Of a stretch of 64,000 nt of DNA, positions 51,061-60,303 are shown piece after piece. A program made the translations under genes and the position numbers. Every line of letters starts with the position of its first letter. Position 1 is the first letter of the stretch. This DNA comes from CAYRTV01 sp964505785 (lineage in GTDB: Bacteria; Acidobacteriota; Aminicenantia; Aminicenantales; Aminicenantaceae). Under the pieces are notes generated by a model. It ran no database searches and was not told the DNA's origin. It worked only from the letters and a program-made list of their open reading frames with translations. The DNA lies in the NCBI GenBank assembly GCA_964505785.1, contig CAZDJZ010000003.1, positions 171,720-235,719 on the forward strand, in the 5' to 3' direction.

Positions 51061-52290
51061 ATGAGCAATAAAATTCGTTTGAGCGCAATGATGTTTCTTC
51101 AATATGCAATATGGGGTTCTTGGGCGCCTGTGCTGTCTGAATATTTGATCAATAAATTGGGTTTCTCCGGGACTGAAGTTGGGCTCGTTTATGCATTATT
51201 GCCTTTAGCTACCATCATCTCTCCGTTTATCGGCGGGCAGGCGGCCGACCGTTATTTTCCCACCCAAAAGGTGATCGCCTTTCTACAGCTTTTTGGTGGA
51301 TTTTTACTCATTTACATGTCTTTTGTTACCAGCTATACCGCCCTTATATGGTTAATGCTGATTTATTCTATTTTATATGCTCCCACATTAGCCCTGACAA
51401 ATTCGATTGCATTTATCAACCTAAAGGATTCGGAAAAGGAGTTTGGTATCGTCCGTGTTTGGGGGACTGCCGGGTGGATCATTGCGGGTTTGGTGCTGGC
51501 GGGATGGCGCATGCTGGGAGAAAGCGTGGATGCTGTCGCCCTGAGAGGGGATACGCTGATGCTGGCCGGGATTTTTTCCCTTATTATGGGAATTCTGGCC
51601 TTCCGTCTTCCCCATACTCCACCCCGGAAGGAATCAAAAAAACCCTGGGCTTTTCTGGAAGCCATTAAGATGTTGAAAAATAAAAACTTAGCCATATTCG
51701 TAGGAATTGCATTTATTGTGGCCACCGAACTGCAATTTTACTATATTCTGACTGCTCCTTTTTTAACATCCAATGTCATCGGAGTCGACCGTTCAATGAT
51801 ATCCGGTGTCATGGTCATTGCCCAGGTGGCGGAAATATTTGTAATGGCTTTGCTTCTGCCGTATTTTCTGCCTAAATTCGGAATTAAAAAGACTATGATC
51901 ATTGGTGTGCTCGCCTGGCCGGCCCGGTATATTATTTTTGTTATTGCTCAGCCTGCCTGGCTGGTCATAGCGTCCCTTGCTCTTCACGGCTTTTGTTATG
52001 TTTTCTTTTTCACGGCCGCGTTTATTTATATCGATAAAGTTTCCCCGCCGGACATCCGTGCGTCCGCACAAAGCATGATAGCAATAGTCACATTAGGATT
52101 GGGAAATTTTATCGGCAGTCTCTTTGTCGGATGGATACAAACGGTTTTCACCGGGCCTGAGGGGACGAATTGGCGGGAAGTTTTTATCATTCCAACGATA
52201 TTAACCATTGTCTGTGCAGTGGCTTTTATCCTTTTGTTTAAAGAACGGAAAAGACCGGTGAAAGTCAATACGGTTGAGGAGGGGCAATGA
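51061..52290 (+). CDS. MFS transporter of the nucleoside:H+ symporter (NHS) type
   Basis: 409 residues, about twelve membrane spans. N-terminal RLSAMMFLQYAIWGSWAPVL and FGIVRVWGTAGWIIAGLVLA are typical of NupG/XapB-like symporters. In this gene context (next to Gfo/Idh and sugar-isomerase-like genes) such transporters are thought to import sugars or nucleosides. Overlaps the downstream oxidoreductase by 4 bp. Substrate unknown. Confidence 0.8.
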   Translation: MSNKIRLSAMMFLQYAIWGSWAPVLSEYLINKLGFSGTEVGLVYALLPLATIISPFIGGQAADRYFPTQKVIAFLQLFGGFLLIYMSFVTSYTALIWLMLIYSILYAPTLALTNSIAFINLKDSEKEFGIVRVWGTAGWIIAGLVLAGWRMLGESVDAVALRGDTLMLAGIFSLIMGILAFRLPHTPPRKESKKPWAFLEAIKMLKNKNLAIFVGIAFIVATELQFYYILTAPFLTSNVIGVDRSMISGVMVIAQVAEIFVMALLLPYFLPKFGIKKTMIIGVLAWPARYIIFVIAQPAWLVIASLALHGFCYVFFFTAAFIYIDKVSPPDIRASAQSMIAIVTLGLGNFIGSLFVGWIQTVFTGPEGTNWREVFIIPTILTIVCAVAFILLFKERKRPVKVNTVEEGQ

Positions 52291-53543
52291 ACAACAAGCG
52301 TTTAGGTGTTGGATTTATCGGCGCCGGGTTCATAACGCGTTTTCACATTTACTCCTGGATTGGAGTCAGGGACGCGGATATATTGGGTGTTGTCAGCCGG
52401 ACGGAAGAAAATGCCCAGGAAGCAGCCGCCTTGATAAAAAAACTCCGGGTCGGAGACGCCCGGGTCTATCCCACCGTTACGGATATGGCAGCGGATCCGG
52501 AAATAGATGCTGTTTGGATTTGTTCGCCCAATTACACCCGTTTGGAACACATGGAAGAGATCAGCGATGCGATTAAAACCGGAAAGGGGTCTTTAAAAGG
52601 CGTTGCCTGCGAGAAGCCTTTGGGGAGAAATGTCAGAGAAGCCCGGAAAATGAGGAATTTGATTCAAGAAGCCGGGCTTTTAGATGGATATCTTGAAAAT
52701 CAGGTTTTTTCTCCCAGTGTCGTCCGGGGAAAAGATATTCTTTGGTCCCGGGGAGCGGCCACCACAGGGCGCCCGTATTTAGCCCGGGCTGCGGAGGAAC
52801 ATGGAGGGCCGCACATGCCCTGGTTTTGGGAAGGAAGCCTGCAGGGAGGAGGTGTCATCAATGATATGATGTGTCATTCCGTGGAAGAAGCCCGTTATAT
52901 GCTGACACCTCCAAAGGCTGAGCGGGAAGCGATCCGGCCGGTTAAAATCTCCGCCTATACCGACTGCCTGAAATGGAATCAGCCGCACTATGCGCAAATT
53001 TTATCTGATAAGAGCGCAGGAAAAACAGATTACCGCAACCGGCCTGCAGAGGATTTCGCCCGGGCCTTGATTGAGTATCGTGGAGAGAATCAGGAAAAAC
53101 TGATAGTTGAAACCACCACCAGCTGGTGTTATGTCGGCGCCGGATTGCGATTGAGTATGGAAGTTTTGGGTCCGGAGTATTCTCTGTCGGTTAATTCCCT
53201 GAATTCGGATTTGCAGATATTTTTCAGCCGCAATGTCAGGGGGGAGCAGGGAGAAGACCTGGTCGAAAAGCAAAATGCGGAGAGAGGATTGATGCCGGTT
53301 GTCAGCAGCGAAGAGATTGAGTATGGATATACCGCCGAAAACCGGCATATGGTTCAATGCTTTCTGGATGGAGTCCGGCCGGAAGAAAATTTTGATGACG
53401 GCATTGAAGTTACCCGGCTGCTTATGGCGGCCTATATGAGTGCGGAACAACAAACAACGCTGGACTTTCCTCCGCCGGGACTGGAAGATTTTATCCCTGC
53501 GGTTGCTAAAGGAGAATGGAATCCGAAGAATACAAATAAGTGA
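52287..53543 (+). CDS. Gfo/Idh/MocA-family oxidoreductase
   Basis: 418 residues. N-terminal Rossmann fold with VGFIGAGFITRFHIYSW (GxGxxx), then IDAVWICSPNYTRLEHMEE and catalytic-Lys motif ACEKPLGRNVREA (EKP). A C-terminal alpha/beta substrate domain follows (HGGPHMPWFWEGSLQGGG). Uses NAD(P) to oxidise or reduce a sugar, sugar acid or cyclitol. Translationally coupled to the transporter, so probably acts on its cargo. Confidence 0.88.
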   Translation: MNNKRLGVGFIGAGFITRFHIYSWIGVRDADILGVVSRTEENAQEAAALIKKLRVGDARVYPTVTDMAADPEIDAVWICSPNYTRLEHMEEISDAIKTGKGSLKGVACEKPLGRNVREARKMRNLIQEAGLLDGYLENQVFSPSVVRGKDILWSRGAATTGRPYLARAAEEHGGPHMPWFWEGSLQGGGVINDMMCHSVEEARYMLTPPKAEREAIRPVKISAYTDCLKWNQPHYAQILSDKSAGKTDYRNRPAEDFARALIEYRGENQEKLIVETTTSWCYVGAGLRLSMEVLGPEYSLSVNSLNSDLQIFFSRNVRGEQGEDLVEKQNAERGLMPVVSSEEIEYGYTAENRHMVQCFLDGVRPEENFDDGIEVTRLLMAAYMSAEQQTTLDFPPPGLEDFIPAVAKGEWNPKNTNK

Positions 53544-53561
53544 AAATTGGCTAACGGGATA

Positions 53562-53680
53562 ATCGGAGCGGATGTCCTCCCTGGGGACAGACGTGTGGTG
53601 GCGGGATGTGGACTTTATCCATTGTCATGTGGAAACGGGTTTTATATGAATACGCCGGCATTTGATCCGGCGAGGCAGGA
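53562..53680 (+). repeat. 119-bp structured intergenic repeat, copy 2
   Basis: Aligns to 16110-16228 with no gap and about 15 substitutions. Starts ATCGGAGCGGATGTCC; the closing hairpin CGCCGG-CATTTGAT-CCGGCG is at 53653-53672 and is identical to copy 1. Lies just after the oxidoreductase stop. Confidence 0.8.
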
Positions 53681-53757
53681 CAAGAACCTTATGGCGCTGC
53701 GATTCTCAGGACGGCAGCGGCGCTGTCGTTTTCGAATGAATAATACTGGTTAAGTAA
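53681..53757 (+). repeat. GC-rich interspersed repeat joined to the 119-bp repeat
   Basis: GCGATTCTCAGGACGGCAGC, CTGTCGTTTTCGAATGAATA, then ATACTGGTTAAGTAAATG. The last part repeats the GAATAAT...GGTTAAGTAAATG end found at the apbE border (inverted). Follows directly on the 119-bp copy as at 20504-20605. Confidence 0.6.
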
Positions 53758-53805
53758 ATGAGGACCGGCAAGACGGGATCCTTTGATTTTCAGAAGGAGG
53801 CGAAA

Positions 53806-55305
53806 ATGAAAAAAAATGGAATTTTATCAGGAATGATTTTAATTTTATTAACGGGAAGCTTGGTTTTTTGCGGGGGTCCGGCGGAGCGGATCGATTCCCG
53901 GGAAGCGGCCCCGGCGGCTGAAAAGGAGCCTGAATGGGCCTTTCCTGTTTTAGAACGGCCGCCCTATGAAGACATAAAAATCTATGATTTTCCCCAGGCT
54001 GTACAGTGCTGGACATTCCGCAAATTCACTTTCATGGAAACACTGGATAAAGCGAAAGAAGTGGGCATTTCCTATATCGAAGCTTATCCCGGACAAGCCT
54101 TCAGCCCGGAACATGCGGACATTAAATTTGATCACAATCTGGAAGAACCTTTTCGGAAAATGGTCAAAATGAAACTTAAAGAGAATAATCTTGAGCTCAT
54201 CAATTACGGAGTGGTCGGCTTTGAGAATGAAGAAGAAGGCATGCAGACTGTATTTAGATTCGCAAAAGAAATGGGGATTCGCACCATTATTACAGAACCG
54301 GCGTTTGATGATTACGCGCTGTTGGAGAAAATGGTAAAAGAGACAGGCATTCAAGTTGCAATCCACAATCATCCGGCGCCTAGCAAATATGCCCGGCCTG
54401 AAACCGTTATGGAACATATTGACGGATTGGATCCCCGAATCGGTGTTTGCGCGGATACCGGGCACTGGATGCGCACCGGGGTGAAACCGCTGGAAGCCCT
54501 TCGGATGCTTCAGGGCAGGATTCTCGATGTCCATCTGAAGGATCTCAATCGCTTCGGCACGAAAGAGGCCGTGGATGTTCCCTTTGGACAGGGCGAAGCT
54601 GATATCCGTGATATTCTGGCGGAATTGACGTTTCAAGATTACGACGGCGTTTTGACCATTGAGTACGAGGACCCGGCCGCTGCAGATAATCCGGACCCGG
54701 CGATCCGGGAAGGGATAAATTATTTGGAAAGCGTCACATATTATTCCGGGTATCAGCGTCTTTTGGGAAAGAGCCGGGGCCGCTACCACAAACATGGGTG
54801 GAATCATTATGGGCCCGGGTATTTTCTGCTGGATCATGAGCGCGGCATTTTAAAATCTCAAGGCGGGATGGGATTGTTTTGGTTCAGCCGTAAAAAGTTC
54901 CAGGATTTCATTCTGACCGTGGATTTTATGAGCGCAAAGGAGAATACCAATTCCGGAATTTTTCTCCGGATTCCGGAAGTTCCGGTCAGTGATGATTATA
55001 TCTATCATTCTTTTGAAATTCAGATTTATAATGCCGGGGAGGGCAAGCATAAGACCGGAGCTGTCTATGATGTGACGGCCCCAGAAAGGGATGCATTTAA
55101 ACCAGCGGGAGAATGGAACCATCTCAAAATGGTTTTTGAGAAAGATAACCTGAAAATTGAGATAAACGGGAATATGATCCTGGATTGGAATGCCGCCCCG
55201 GGAGGGAAAGTTCGGGATTTCGCCGGGGAGGGATATATCGGGCTGCAGAATCATGACAGCCGCTCCCCCGTATATTTTCGAAATGTTTATATACGGGAAC
55301 TGTGA
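53806..55305 (+). CDS. Lipoprotein with xylose-isomerase-like TIM barrel and DUF1080 (3-keto-disaccharide hydrolase) domain
   Basis: 499 residues from ATG 53806, which has AGAAGGAGG upstream. Signal peptide with lipobox LVFCGG. Residues about 55-325 form a TIM barrel of the AP-endonuclease-2 type (IGVCADTGHWMRTGVKPLEA, LDVHLKDLNRFG, YDGVLTIEYEDP). Residues about 345-499 are a concanavalin-like DUF1080 domain (SAKENTNSGIFLRIP, WNHLKMVFEKDNLKIEING). Both domains are known from sugar catabolism; together as one lipoprotein they suggest extracytoplasmic breakdown of an oxidised sugar. Follows the oxidoreductase across a repeat-filled gap. Confidence 0.85.
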   Translation: MKKNGILSGMILILLTGSLVFCGGPAERIDSREAAPAAEKEPEWAFPVLERPPYEDIKIYDFPQAVQCWTFRKFTFMETLDKAKEVGISYIEAYPGQAFSPEHADIKFDHNLEEPFRKMVKMKLKENNLELINYGVVGFENEEEGMQTVFRFAKEMGIRTIITEPAFDDYALLEKMVKETGIQVAIHNHPAPSKYARPETVMEHIDGLDPRIGVCADTGHWMRTGVKPLEALRMLQGRILDVHLKDLNRFGTKEAVDVPFGQGEADIRDILAELTFQDYDGVLTIEYEDPAAADNPDPAIREGINYLESVTYYSGYQRLLGKSRGRYHKHGWNHYGPGYFLLDHERGILKSQGGMGLFWFSRKKFQDFILTVDFMSAKENTNSGIFLRIPEVPVSDDYIYHSFEIQIYNAGEGKHKTGAVYDVTAPERDAFKPAGEWNHLKMVFEKDNLKIEINGNMILDWNAAPGGKVRDFAGEGYIGLQNHDSRSPVYFRNVYIREL

Positions 55306-55411
55306 TTCGTTGAAAAGGCAAAAGTGAAATGCAGAGGCGGCGCATATTTCCGAGTAAGATGAGTAAACGGTTTTAATGCTTTTAAGATTTAAGAAAAATT
55401 AGGAGAAAAAT

Positions 55412-57085
55412 ATGAGATCGGATAGGGAAATCACCAAGGATTATCAGATAAAACCCATTGAGGAGATATCCCAAAAACTGGGAATCAGCAATGAACACCT
55501 GGAGAAATACGGCCCTTTCAAAGCCAAGCTGACAACGGAGGCCGTCCGGGAGTTCAGAGAGAAAAAGGGCAAACTTGTTATGGTAACCGGGATGTCACCG
55601 ACGCCTGCCGGAGAAGGGAAAACCTTGACCAGCATTGGTCTGATTGATGCCTTCAACCGGATGCAGAAAAAAGCGGCGGCGGCCCTGCGGGAGCCGTCCC
55701 TGGGGCCCGTGTTCGGGCTTAAAGGAGGCGCCACCGGCGGCGGCCGGGCTCAGGTTATGCCGAGCGATGAGATCAATCTTCATTTCACAGGAGATATCCA
55801 TGCGGTCACCTCCGCTCACAACCTATTGGCCGCCATGGTGGATAACCGGCTTCATTTTGACGGCCCTAGTGGTTTACTAGATTCCCGAAGAATAACATGG
55901 AAGAGGGTTTTGGATATGGATGACCGCGTGCTGCGGGAGATAGTGGTGGGAATAGGGGGGCCGCTGAGGGGCCTTGCCCGGGAAACCGGGATGGATATTA
56001 CGGCGGCTTCTGAAGTCATGGCGATTCTTTGCCTGGCGGAAGACTTGAAAGATCTAAAAAAACGCCTGGGCGATGTATTAATCGGTTATTCTCCCGAAGG
56101 CCAACCAGTTTTTGCCCGCCAGGTGAAAGCGGATGGAGCCATGGCGGCGCTGCTGAAAGAAGCCATGAAACCCAACCTTGTCCAGACGTTGGAAGGCAAT
56201 CCGGTTTTTGTCCACGGCGGGCCCTTTGCCAATATCGCTCACGGCACCAATTCGGTTATTGCCACAAGGGCGGCATTGAACCGGGCGGATATCACAGTGA
56301 CAGAAACCGGCTTCGGTTCTGATTTGGGCGCGGAAAAATTTTTTGATATTGTGGTGCGAACCGGCTTTATTCCTCCGCCGGATGCCTGTGTTTTGGTGGC
56401 GACGGTGAGGGCATTAAAATACCATGGGGGCGTCGCGCGCAAAGATCTGGAAAAAGAAAATGTCGAGGCGGTCAAAAAGGGTTTTCCTAATCTGCAGAAA
56501 CACATGGAAAACCTTCGTCAATTCGGAGTGCCGTTTGTAGTGGCCGTCAATCACTTTTCTTCCGATTCACCGGAGGAATTGGAGCAAGTGCTGGAGCTCT
56601 GCCGGAGAGACAAAACCCGGGCCGCGGTAAGCCGCGTGTGGGCTGAAGGGGGAGCCGGAGGGCAGGAGCTGGCGGAACAGGTTCTTGCCGCAATGGATCA
56701 GGATGAGCATCACTTTGATTTTATCTACTCTACGGAACAAACACTGCTGGAAAAAATCGAGACGGTTGCGGCTAAGATATACGGAGCGGCCGCGGTGGCC
56801 ATGGAAGGAAAAATCCGCCGCCGCATCATGAAGCTGGAGGAGCAGGGTTTCGGAAACCTTCCAATCTGTGTGGCCAAAACACCGGCCTCACTTTCCGACG
56901 ACGCCGAGCTCCTTGGCCGGCCTCAGGACTTCACCTTAATTGTAACGGATGTTTCTCTGAGCTCTGGAGCCGGATTTGTGGTGGTTTACTGTGGTGATAT
57001 TATGACGATGCCCGGCCTTCCCAAAAACCCGGCAGCTGAACGGGTCGATATCACTCCTGAAGGTGAAATCTCCGGACTTTCTTGA
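55412..57085 (+). CDS. fhs: Formate-tetrahydrofolate ligase
   Basis: ATP-dependent activation of formate to 10-formyl-THF (one-carbon metabolism, Wood-Ljungdahl methyl branch). 557 residues. P-loop-like MSPTPAGEGKTLTSIGL, GGAT-type LKGGATGGGRAQVMP, NLHFTGDIHAVTSAHNLLAA split over the active site, and VHGGPFANIAHGTNSV. Has AGGAG before the start. No THF riboswitch pattern is seen upstream. Other Wood-Ljungdahl genes are not in view. Confidence 0.96.
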   Translation: MRSDREITKDYQIKPIEEISQKLGISNEHLEKYGPFKAKLTTEAVREFREKKGKLVMVTGMSPTPAGEGKTLTSIGLIDAFNRMQKKAAAALREPSLGPVFGLKGGATGGGRAQVMPSDEINLHFTGDIHAVTSAHNLLAAMVDNRLHFDGPSGLLDSRRITWKRVLDMDDRVLREIVVGIGGPLRGLARETGMDITAASEVMAILCLAEDLKDLKKRLGDVLIGYSPEGQPVFARQVKADGAMAALLKEAMKPNLVQTLEGNPVFVHGGPFANIAHGTNSVIATRAALNRADITVTETGFGSDLGAEKFFDIVVRTGFIPPPDACVLVATVRALKYHGGVARKDLEKENVEAVKKGFPNLQKHMENLRQFGVPFVVAVNHFSSDSPEELEQVLELCRRDKTRAAVSRVWAEGGAGGQELAEQVLAAMDQDEHHFDFIYSTEQTLLEKIETVAAKIYGAAAVAMEGKIRRRIMKLEEQGFGNLPICVAKTPASLSDDAELLGRPQDFTLIVTDVSLSSGAGFVVVYCGDIMTMPGLPKNPAAERVDITPEGEISGLS

Positions 57086-57106
57086 AGTCCGTTTCCATGC
57101 CTTGCG

Positions 57107-57136
57107 TTGACACTGTTTCCAGAGTCTTGATATACT
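57107..57136 (+). promoter_or_regulatory. Putative sigma-70 promoter of the radical SAM gene
   Basis: Consensus TTGACA (57107-57112), 18-bp spacer, TATACT (57131-57136), 69 bp before the start at 57205. The best-matching promoter in the window. Confidence 0.6.
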
Positions 57137-57204
57137 TCCCATTTCATTGGGACGGACCAGGAAGGAAATGAGAACAGGCCGAGAGTTTCTTCTGGAGAGA
57201 AATA

Positions 57205-58746
57205 ATGAATAATAAAATCAAAATCACTCTGATTTCACCATATGATATAAACGTGGCCAGCGGGTTAAGGTTCCTTTCTTCTTATCTCAAGCAGCACGGC
57301 TATGCGGTTGATATTATCTTTATGTCTCAAAAAGAAAGTTCAGGTCAGTTTGACGGGCTGTTCAATAAAAATTTTTACAGTGACAAAGCGATTCAGGAAC
57401 TGGTTGATCATTGCCGGGACTCTGATCTGGTCGGATTTTCTTTGATGACCAATTATTTTCTGAAAGTCAAAGAACTGACTGAAAAAGTTAAAGCGAAACT
57501 GGATGTGCCGGTGATTTGGGGAGGGATCCATGCCACGGTCCGCCCGGAGGAATGCATTCAATACGCGGATATGTTATGTATCGGTGAGGGAGAGGAAGCG
57601 GTATTGGAACTGGCCGCTAGCTTGAAAAGCGGTGATTTTCATTCCATACCCAACTTGTGGATAAAGGACGGAAAACGGATCATCAAAAACCCTCCGCGCC
57701 CTCTGGAAAGAAATCTGGATAAGTATCCGTTTCAGGATTACGATGTCTCCACGCATTATGTGCTTAAAAATGATGCCATAGTTCAAATGAACGATGCCAT
57801 GCTTAAAGAAATCATGCCCAAAGATTACGAAGGGGATAAGCCCCGGGTCATGTATCATCTCATAACGGCCAGGAATTGTCCGCACAACTGCACCTACTGC
57901 TGCAATAATGCTTTACGCAAAGTGTATAATGAGGAAAAATATTTTGTTCGCAAGCGCAGCGTTGCAAATGTTATCGGGGAAATGGAATACATCCTGAAGC
58001 GGTATCCGTTTTTTTCTGTCATAAGCATATTTGACGATACTTTCTTTATCCGCAGCAAAGAAGATATCCGGGAGTTCAGCCGCCTGTATAAAGAGAAAAT
58101 CAATTTACCGTTAATGTGCAGCGTTTCTCCCCATACTCTGGATGAGGAAAAATTGCGTTATCTGGTAGACGCCGGCCTATACCGCACCAGCGTCGGCTTT
58201 CAATCCATGAGTCCGGATACCCTATTGGGCATTTATAAGCGTCCCACTCCTCAGAAAGTAATAGATAAAACCATCCGGACCCTGAAAAAATTCCGGAAAG
58301 AGATTCCCCGACCGGTATATCACTTCATTATTGATAACCCCTATGAAACCAATACATCCTTAAAAACCAGCATTGAGTTCATTCTCACTCTTCCCGCCCG
58401 TTCACGGATATACTTATATCCCCTGGTTTTTTTCCCCGGGACAGAAATTTATGAGCGGGGCAAAAAAGACGGATTCATTCAGGATGAAATCCGAGACATA
58501 TATCTTAAATCCTGGACGATCGATGATATACAGAATCTGAACTTCCTCACCATTCTGTTTTATTTCGCGGTTTGGTCTAAATTCCACCCGGCTGTCATGA
58601 AACCGATGAACGGGATAATCCGCTTCCTGATGAAGGGCCGGGTGGTTGCCGTGATGGACAATAGGGTTTCAGTGAAATTAATGGTTTTTCTGCTCAAAGG
58701 CTACATTTTCGGAATCCAGACACTGGGGAGATTGAGAAAGCAGTGA
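57205..58746 (+). CDS. B12-binding-domain radical SAM protein, unknown substrate
   Basis: 513 residues. The N-terminal 190 resemble the cobalamin-binding fold of BchE/HpnP-type enzymes (VIWGGIHATVRPEECIQ, CIGEGEEAVLELA), but I see no DxHxxG motif, so cobalamin may not bind through a His. The radical SAM core starts with TARNCPHNCTYCCNN (Cys 225, 229, 232 for the 4Fe-4S cluster), then FDDTFF and GFQSMSPDTL. The C-terminal 100 residues are hydrophobic. Single gene with its own promoter between fhs and thiolase; likely acts on a lipid or small molecule, but unproven. Confidence 0.85.
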   Translation: MNNKIKITLISPYDINVASGLRFLSSYLKQHGYAVDIIFMSQKESSGQFDGLFNKNFYSDKAIQELVDHCRDSDLVGFSLMTNYFLKVKELTEKVKAKLDVPVIWGGIHATVRPEECIQYADMLCIGEGEEAVLELAASLKSGDFHSIPNLWIKDGKRIIKNPPRPLERNLDKYPFQDYDVSTHYVLKNDAIVQMNDAMLKEIMPKDYEGDKPRVMYHLITARNCPHNCTYCCNNALRKVYNEEKYFVRKRSVANVIGEMEYILKRYPFFSVISIFDDTFFIRSKEDIREFSRLYKEKINLPLMCSVSPHTLDEEKLRYLVDAGLYRTSVGFQSMSPDTLLGIYKRPTPQKVIDKTIRTLKKFRKEIPRPVYHFIIDNPYETNTSLKTSIEFILTLPARSRIYLYPLVFFPGTEIYERGKKDGFIQDEIRDIYLKSWTIDDIQNLNFLTILFYFAVWSKFHPAVMKPMNGIIRFLMKGRVVAVMDNRVSVKLMVFLLKGYIFGIQTLGRLRKQ

Positions 58747-59098
58747 AGTCCGCTCATGTTATTCCCGCGGCAAAGCGGCGTGAATCTCAGACGGTTCCGG
58801 ATAAATAAGATATCTTTTTTCTCTTTACTCATCACTCTTTACTAAACGAAGCGGCCTGAGATCCTTCGTTTCGCTCAGGGTAACAGCGGAGCTGTCATTT
58901 TCGAACGAAGAATTCAGGTGTTTACATGGCTGGATAAAGTGTGATAAAAATATAAAGCCCGGCTATGAGCATAGCTCGCCAAAAAACAACAGAAATCATG
59001 TCTGAACGGCTGCAGTGGGTTTACCGCGCTGACTCATTGCATCGAGGGGGAAGTTTTAAGGAATAATCCGGGCAATATTTAAAGCGAAAGGAAAAAAT
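58747..59098 (+). repeat. Intergenic region with a GC-rich repeat (58845-58920)
   Basis: 58845-58920 carries CGAAGCGGCCTGAGATCCTT, CGTTTCGCTCAGGGTAACAG and TGTCATTTTCGAACGAAGAA, a member of the CTCAGGATGACA family. A near-palindrome GCTATG-AG-CATAGC follows at about 58962-58975. AAAGGA before 59099 is the thiolase Shine-Dalgarno. No gene seen. Confidence 0.55.
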
Positions 59099-60289
59099 AT
59101 GTGTGAACCGAAGGATGTTTTCATTGTCGGCGCCGCCCGTACGGCCATAGGAAGATTTTTGGGCAGCTTAAGCGGGCTCACTGCTCCGGAATTGGGCGGG
59201 ATTGTTATCCGGGAGGCCTTAACCCGGGCCGGGGTGGATGGAAGTGATATCAGTGAAGTGATTTTGGGAAATGTCGTTTCCGCGGGCATTGGGCAAGCTC
59301 CGGCTAAACAAGCCCTGATGAAAGGGGGAATTCCACCGACAGTCAATAGTTTTACCGTGAACAAGGTATGCGGTTCGGCTTTAAAGGCTGTGCAGCTTGG
59401 GGCTCAATCGATCCAATTGGAAAATAACCAGCTGGTTGTTGCCGGAGGAATGGAAAGCATGAGCCAGGCTCCGCATTTTGTCCGGGGCATCCGCAATGGG
59501 GTTAAGATGGGAGACCTCAAAATGAAGGACTCCATGATTTATGACGGACTCTGGTGTGCATTCGATGACCAGCATATGGGTTTGACAGGGGAAGTGATCG
59601 CCGAGAAATTTGGTGCAGCCCGGGAAGAACAGGACGAATATGCCGCCGGCAGTCATCAAAAGGCGGTTCATGCCATTGAAAACGGATATTTCAAGGATGA
59701 AATTGTTCCGGTTGAAATTCCTCAGAGAAAAGGAGAGCCGGTTATATTTGCCCGGGATGAAGGGCCCCGAAAAGATGCCACGGTTGAAAAAATTTCTAAA
59801 TTAAGGCCGGTTTTTAAAAAAGACGGGACAGTGACGGCCGGCAATGCGTCTAGTATTAATGATGGGGCCGCTGCCGTTGTGCTGGCGCCAGAAGATGTCA
59901 TAAATGATAAAGGATTAACCCCTATGGGGAAAATATTAGGGACGAAAACCAATGCATTGGAGCCGGAAATGGTGATGTATGCTCCCAAGGGAGCCATTGA
60001 AGCACTTTTGGCTGACTTGGATTGGGACATTTCGGATGTGGATTTGTTTGAAATCAATGAAGCCTTTTCTTCGCAGTTAGTTGTTTTGATAAAAGAACTC
60101 GGCCTTGACCGTAAAAAAGTGAATGTTCATGGGGGCGCGGTAGCTCTTGGACATCCGATCGGAGCCACGGGTGCCCGGATTTTAGTGACTTTACTGTATG
60201 CGCTGAAACACCGCGGCATGAAAAGAGGCATCGCAGCGCTCTGCCTGGGAGGCGGAGACGCAATCGCGATGGCTGTGGAAAGGGTATAA
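59099..60289 (+). CDS. Acetyl-CoA C-acetyltransferase (thiolase)
   Basis: Condenses or cleaves acyl-CoA by a thiolase mechanism. 396 residues: nucleophilic Cys 91 in VNKVCGSALKAVQ, AGGMESMSQAPH, second-half NEAFSSQLVVL (Asn-Glu), HGGAVALGHPIGATGAR (His) and CLGGGDAIA (second Cys). Biosynthetic and degradative forms cannot be told apart by eye. Followed 14 bp later by a 3-hydroxyacyl-CoA dehydrogenase, so the pair fits acetoacetyl-CoA/3-hydroxybutyryl-CoA formation. Confidence 0.93.
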   Translation: MCEPKDVFIVGAARTAIGRFLGSLSGLTAPELGGIVIREALTRAGVDGSDISEVILGNVVSAGIGQAPAKQALMKGGIPPTVNSFTVNKVCGSALKAVQLGAQSIQLENNQLVVAGGMESMSQAPHFVRGIRNGVKMGDLKMKDSMIYDGLWCAFDDQHMGLTGEVIAEKFGAAREEQDEYAAGSHQKAVHAIENGYFKDEIVPVEIPQRKGEPVIFARDEGPRKDATVEKISKLRPVFKKDGTVTAGNASSINDGAAAVVLAPEDVINDKGLTPMGKILGTKTNALEPEMVMYAPKGAIEALLADLDWDISDVDLFEINEAFSSQLVVLIKELGLDRKKVNVHGGAVALGHPIGATGARILVTLLYALKHRGMKRGIAALCLGGGDAIAMAVERV

Positions 60290-60303
60290 AAAGGAGATTA
60301 TTG

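Noticed and set aside
53950..54837. 295-codon open frame opposite the TIM-barrel lipoprotein
   Set aside because: Antisense shadow of a well-supported gene; no family features.
55306..55411. THF riboswitch before fhs
   Set aside because: The conserved purine-rich core is not present; only an ordinary leader with AGGAG is seen.
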